Assembly: GCA_003155705.1 (NCBI GenBank)
Contig: PMEC01000055.1
Coordinates: forward strand, 23,420-33,209
Direction: 5' to 3'
DNA length: 9,790 bases
From: Bacteroidales bacterium
Lineage (GTDB): Bacteria > Bacteroidota > Bacteroidia > Bacteroidales > VadinHA17
The notes beneath the pieces were generated by a model. It ran no database searches. It had not been told where the DNA came from and saw nothing but the letters and a program-made list of their open reading frames with translations. This document shows, piece after piece, positions 7,357-9,790 of this stretch (position 1 is the stretch's first letter; each line of letters starts with the position of its first letter). The position numbers were made by a program, and so were the translations under genes.

Positions 7357-7384
7357 TCATTGATCAATGAGATCAGATTGATCA
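7357..7384. repeat. 14-bp palindrome overlapping three GATCA copies at 9-bp spacing
   Basis: TCATTGATCAATGA at 7357-7370 is a perfect palindrome. GATCA occurs at 7362, 7371 and 7380, exactly 9 bp apart. The cluster lies just beyond the lipoprotein terminator, in noncoding DNA. Twelve bases of the palindrome (TCATTGATCAAT) recur at the lpxC start (4559-4570). Function is unknown and chance is a real alternative. Confidence 0.35.
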
Positions 7385-7393
7385 GTTTAAAAC

Positions 7394-7424
7394 AAAAAGG
7401 TCGTTCATTTCTGAACAACCTTTT
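7394..7424 (-). terminator. Intrinsic terminator of the lipoprotein gene
   Basis: On the minus-strand transcript AAAAGGUUGUUCA (7424-7412) pairs with UGAACGACCUUUU (7407-7395). The result is a 13-bp stem with a single G-U pair, closed by a GAAA (GNRA) tetraloop and followed by a U-rich tail (UUUUUGUUUU when the end of the stem is included). It begins 20 nt after the lipoprotein stop codon. The structure is compact and stable. In the opposite orientation the stem has an A-C mismatch, which favours the minus-strand reading. Confidence 0.85.
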
Positions 7425-7443
7425 CCATTAAATAATGTTAATC

Positions 7444-7992
7444 CTACTTTTTAAGCGCATCTTTATAAACCACAATACCGTTATAACTTCCCGCAAATGT
7501 CTTACCCGAAGTCAGTTGCAATTGAAAGTTCAGATCATACATTGAATTGTTTTGAGTTACGACTATTGTTCCATCGACTATTCCAAATTGATCAGGACTA
7601 TTCGAATTAGGTGAAACTTGTGCACTTATCACACCAGTATCAAAGGTAAAAGGTTCTTTCGCATCTCCGCTTGAAAATGAGTACGATCCAGAGGGAACAA
7701 TACCATCTGCATCAGAATAAAGTGCAACATTTATATCTGCTGCATCTCCCAAAACCTGGTTGATCGAATCGGAAACGGAGAAATTCTGTGTCTTAAGTGT
7801 CACTATCATTTGCCTTGTTTCATTATTCACAATACCATTATCAGATAGAGAGGCGGCTGCTTGAGTAGACGAGCTGAGATTTCCAGGTAATATTGCACTA
7901 GTTGCAGATAATGAGTCTTTCTTACATGAAATGATCGCTAATGTCAAAAATGTAATAACGATCAATGCTTTTAGAGATAAAATTGTTTTCAT
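7444..7992 (-). CDS. Putative surface or periplasmic lipoprotein, function unknown
   Basis: The 182-residue product has a lipoprotein signal peptide: K2, a hydrophobic core 8-21, and a lipobox I20-I21-S22-C23, so C23 should be lipidated. The mature start C-K-K-D-S resembles the K-(D/E)-rich lipoprotein export signals of Bacteroidota, which hints at surface exposure, but only one acidic residue is present. The region 24-58 is Ser/Ala-rich and probably a flexible tether. Residues 60-178 are beta-rich (alternating hydrophobic segments, SGSYSFSSGD, GTIVVTQNN, FAGSYNGIVVYK), suggesting a small beta-sandwich or barrel. I do not recognise a named family. The gene stands alone: it has its own terminator at 7394-7424 and a palindromic operator at 8049-8071, so it is probably expressed and regulated independently. 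Confidence 0.75.
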   Translation of the reverse strand: MKTILSLKALIVITFLTLAIISCKKDSLSATSAILPGNLSSSTQAAASLSDNGIVNNETRQMIVTLKTQNFSVSDSINQVLGDAADINVALYSDADGIVPSGSYSFSSGDAKEPFTFDTGVISAQVSPNSNSPDQFGIVDGTIVVTQNNSMYDLNFQLQLTSGKTFAGSYNGIVVYKDALKK

Positions 7993-8047
7993 AATTAAAT
8001 GTTTTTGGTTCTTATTACTTATGTTACACTAGATATTAATCCTTGAT

Positions 8048-8078
8048 GTTATTTAGAATCATTCTAAATAAAAACAAA
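8048..8078 (-). promoter_or_regulatory. Predicted lipoprotein promoter with embedded Fur/PerR-like palindrome
   Basis: A perfect 23-bp palindrome spans 8049-8071: left arm TTATTTAGAAT, centre C at 8060, right arm ATTCTAAATAA. Its core TTAGAAT-n-ATTCTAA has the 7-1-7 architecture of Fur-family boxes and matches the B. subtilis PerR consensus TTATAAT-n-ATTATAA at 12 of 14 defined positions. On the minus strand a -33 TTTG (8078-8075) is followed after 19 bp by TAAATAAC (8055-8048) at the -7 position, which matches TAnnTTTG only in TA. The palindrome fills the space between the two elements, as expected for a repressor site. The start would be near 8041, leaving a leader of about 48 nt before the ATG. 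Confidence 0.55.
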
Positions 8079-8080
8079 TC

Positions 8081-8390
8081 AGATTTAATAAAGTTCATAA
8101 GCTATTAAACTAAAAGTAACATACCAGAACCTTGCCTCTGCTTTCAGGCACATCCCTAAACCTCAAATGTCAGAGCTTAGTCAATACTTGCGGGAATAAC
8201 CTTCCAGTTTAATCTTCATTGATTGATTAAGAAAAGAGATTCAATATAAAAGACTAGTCAATGTGACTTGAAAAATTTGTCCTGCCTAATAACAGATGTG
8301 TAGGAATAAGTTACCTTATAACCTGTAACTAAAGACGATCATGAATTAAATATCTGTTAAAAGAAATTAAAATTTCATGTTAAGGGAATA
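8081..8390. other. Intergenic stretch without a recognisable gene
   Basis: This is the middle part of the 466-bp spacer between the divergent lipoprotein and ABC genes. I find no ORF with a credible start or composition and no tRNA or terminator-like hairpin with a T-run. A small dyad (AGTTAC at 8309-8314 with GTAACT at 8325-8330) and an 8-bp direct repeat TAGTCAAT (8178, 8255) are the only structures noted, and both are within what chance could give. Confidence 0.55.
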
Positions 8391-8418
8391 TTTGGATTCA
8401 TTTAGATGTCTAAAGTTC
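8391..8418 (+). promoter_or_regulatory. Tentative ABC-gene promoter with TTTAGA/TCTAAA dyad
   Basis: TTTAGA (8401-8406) and TCTAAA (8409-8414) form a perfect 6-bp inverted repeat around TG, 45-58 bp before the ABC start codon. A TTTG at 8391-8394 and TAAAGTTC at 8411-8418 could serve as -33 and -7 elements, but the 16-bp spacing is shorter than usual. The half-site is the same as in the palindrome at 8049-8071, although the centre is 2 bp here and 5 bp there. Confidence 0.3.
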
Positions 8419-8458
8419 GTTTAGTCCCCTATGAAAGCAATTATCAAAATGTATATTT

Positions 8459-9352
8459 ATGAAAATTGAAATTCAGAATCTAAACCAGATATATCCAAAT
8501 GGCAATCATGCCCTCAAAAACATCAACCTTGAATTAGGTACCGGGATGTTTGGTCTGCTGGGTCCCAACGGGGCAGGCAAATCAACCCTTATGCGAATAT
8601 TGGTAACTCTGATGAAACCAACATCAGGATTGGTTACGGTGGATGGTAAAGATATTCAGAAACACAGAAAAGAACTCAGGAGTATGCTTGGATACCTGCC
8701 TCAGGATTTCAGGTTTTTTACAGCGCTTAAAACATGGGAGTTCCTGGATTATACAGGATCGTTAGCCGGGTTAAAAAACAAAAAGGAAAGAATAGCAGAG
8801 GTTGACAGGTTACTTGATCAGGTCGGACTTCTTGAAGCACGCGACAGGCAGGCAAACAGGCTTTCCGGCGGTATGAAACGACGGTTGGGTATTGCACAGG
8901 CCCTCATCGGTAATCCGAAGATCATAATTGTAGATGAACCTACCACGGGTCTCGATCCTGATGAGAGGATAAAATTCAGAAATGTACTGTCACAGTTAAG
9001 CCAGCATGATGTAATAATAATCCTTTCGACACATATTGTCGGAGATATTTCATCTACCTGTCAGGGAATGGCACTGCTTAACAAGGGAGAAATGGTTTAT
9101 AACGGTTCTCCCGAGAATCTGGTTAAACATGCTGAAGGTCATGTATTCAAACTTAACCTTACTCCGGAAGAGTACGAAAAAGTCAAAGAACAATACAATG
9201 TTATCTCCACCATACCTGTTGAAACCGGTTGGGAAGTTCAGGTTGTCACGGATGATGTTCCGGAATATGATGCAATCCCTATTATTCCAAACATTGAACA
9301 TGCATATGTATATTTTATGGAGCATAAGATACAGGCCTCTTTAATTGATTGA
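8459..9352 (+). CDS. ABC transporter ATP-binding protein (ABC-2 type exporter ATPase)
   Basis: The 297-residue cytoplasmic ATPase powers the permease encoded next to it. The Walker A motif is GPNGAGKST (35-43), the Q-loop Q82, the signature LSGGM (135-139), Walker B IIIVDEP (155-161) with catalytic E160, the D-loop GLDP (164-167) and the H-loop H192; all are intact. Residues about 225-297 form a C-terminal extension typical of the CcmA/NatA-like exporter ATPases. The early F31-G-L-L-G and Y79-L-P-Q-D features also fit this branch, which serves ABC-2 exporters. The ATG at 8459 lacks a Shine-Dalgarno motif. The permease gene starts 14 bp after the stop, so they form an operon. The exported substrate cannot be read from the sequence. 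Confidence 0.93.
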   Translation: MKIEIQNLNQIYPNGNHALKNINLELGTGMFGLLGPNGAGKSTLMRILVTLMKPTSGLVTVDGKDIQKHRKELRSMLGYLPQDFRFFTALKTWEFLDYTGSLAGLKNKKERIAEVDRLLDQVGLLEARDRQANRLSGGMKRRLGIAQALIGNPKIIIVDEPTTGLDPDERIKFRNVLSQLSQHDVIIILSTHIVGDISSTCQGMALLNKGEMVYNGSPENLVKHAEGHVFKLNLTPEEYEKVKEQYNVISTIPVETGWEVQVVTDDVPEYDAIPIIPNIEHAYVYFMEHKIQASLID

Positions 9353-9366
9353 TAAAAAAAAAGCTA

Positions 9367-9790
9367 ATGGCATCTTTGGTTAATATCAGAACTGTTGCCC
9401 GCTACGAGGCAAAGACTTTAAGAAGAAGTTGGTTCTTCCGCCTTTTTTCTATTGGTGCCATTTTGATATTCACAGTGATGAATATCGGAATGTTCTCACC
9501 TGTAGGTATCGAGGATTGGGCTGTAGTTTCGATCTCTTCTGCACTGCCTCTCATTAATCTCTATCTTCTTAATATTGCCCAGGCTGTAGTGGTTATTTTC
9601 CTGGCTTCCGATTTCCTAAAGCGTGACAAGAAGGTGGATACCAATGAAGTGCTTTACACCAGATCGATGTCAAATTTTGAATATATTCTTGGAAAATCAT
9701 GGGGAATACTCAGACTTTTCCTGAGCCTGAATTTATTGATTCTTGCAATATGCCTGGTAATTAATATTATTTCAAGAAGTATGTCGATAA
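9367..9790 (+). CDS. ABC-2 type permease, N-terminal part (cut by window edge)
   Basis: An ATG at 9367 opens a frame that stays open to the window end, giving 141 residues. It begins MASLVNIRTVARYEAKTLRRSW, an amphipathic, basic cytoplasmic start common in ABC-2 permeases. Probable membrane segments are at about 23-43, 58-82 and 115-137. The middle block S81-DFLKRDKKVDTNEVLYTRSMSN and the E105-YILGK-W motif before the third segment resemble the large permeases that Bacteroidota pair with such ATPases, some of which carry an extracytoplasmic M1 aminopeptidase-like domain further on. Whether this one does lies outside the window. It starts 14 bp after the ATPase stop codon, with an A-rich spacer and no Shine-Dalgarno motif. 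Confidence 0.85.
   Translation, partial: MASLVNIRTVARYEAKTLRRSWFFRLFSIGAILIFTVMNIGMFSPVGIEDWAVVSISSALPLINLYLLNIAQAVVVIFLASDFLKRDKKVDTNEVLYTRSMSNFEYILGKSWGILRLFLSLNLLILAICLVINIISRSMSI

Larger units (their letters stand above)
6990..7390. other. Intergenic stretch without a recognisable gene
   Basis: About 400 bp between the HD gene start and the lipoprotein terminator. It is A+T-rich, with an alternating TA run near 7050-7060. Stops interrupt all frames. The longest start-to-stop reading I followed is a 35-codon plus-strand ORF at 7035-7142 with K/F/Y-rich composition, which I do not support. No tRNA-like cloverleaf or GTTCGA-type T-loop was seen. The candidate operon -7 element lies at its left end. 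A 14-bp palindrome and a short 9-bp-spaced GATCA array lie at its right end. Confidence 0.6.

Noticed and set aside
8133..8150. TGCCT/AGGCA hairpin as an RNA element
   Set aside because: A five-base-pair stem alone is too weak, and no surrounding conserved RNA structure is visible.
8309..8330. AGTTAC/GTAACT dyad as a terminator or operator
   Set aside because: The arms are only 6 bp with a 10-nt loop and no T-run, and it is not near a gene boundary or promoter element.
8431..8469. 12-codon leader ORF overlapping the ABC start codon
   Set aside because: It is too short to support, is out of frame with the ABC gene, and has no run of one regulatory amino acid that would suggest attenuation.

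Overview
The window looks like a chromosomal segment of a Bacteroidota bacterium, probably Bacteroidales/Marinilabiliales-like, although the genus cannot be read from it. The grounds are a fused LpxC-FabZ enzyme encoded between lpxD and lpxA, A+T-rich spacers, no Shine-Dalgarno motifs before most starts, a lipoprotein with a C-K-K-D start, and a DUF4139 protein of the type common in this phylum. All intact genes look functional. No tRNA, rRNA, CRISPR array, insertion sequence or integrase is visible.

Layout from left to right. Positions 1-74 (minus) hold the first 24 codons of a nitronate monooxygenase-like flavoprotein that runs off the left edge. A divergent spacer with a good promoter candidate leads into a plus-strand pair: a secreted MuiA-type (DUF4140/DUF4139) protein and a small tandem-YccF membrane protein. 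A 68-bp purine-rich spacer with a degenerate 8-bp tandem repeat separates these from a convergent minus-strand operon, read 6989 to 2384: HD-domain phosphohydrolase, lpxD, lpxC-fabZ, lpxA. Next come about 400 bp with no recognisable gene, then a minus-strand lipoprotein gene with its own strong terminator and a palindromic Fur/PerR-like operator. After a second noncoding stretch, a plus-strand ABC ATPase and the start of its ABC-2 permease run off the right edge.

Functionally the core is outer-membrane biogenesis. LpxA, LpxC and LpxD carry out the early steps of lipid A synthesis (O-acylation, deacetylation, N-acylation of UDP-GlcNAc). The fused FabZ dehydrates hydroxyacyl-ACP, the same substrate pool LpxA and LpxD draw on. 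The HD protein at the head of the operon keeps all residues of a SAMHD1-like metal and nucleotide site. Its link to lipid A is unexplained. The MuiA-like, YccF, lipoprotein and ABC genes also suggest envelope functions.

I see no clear new system. The most useful leads are regulatory: a perfect 23-bp palindrome between the predicted -33 and -7 elements of the lipoprotein promoter, and a second dyad with the same TTTAGA/TCTAAA half-sites just upstream of the ABC gene.
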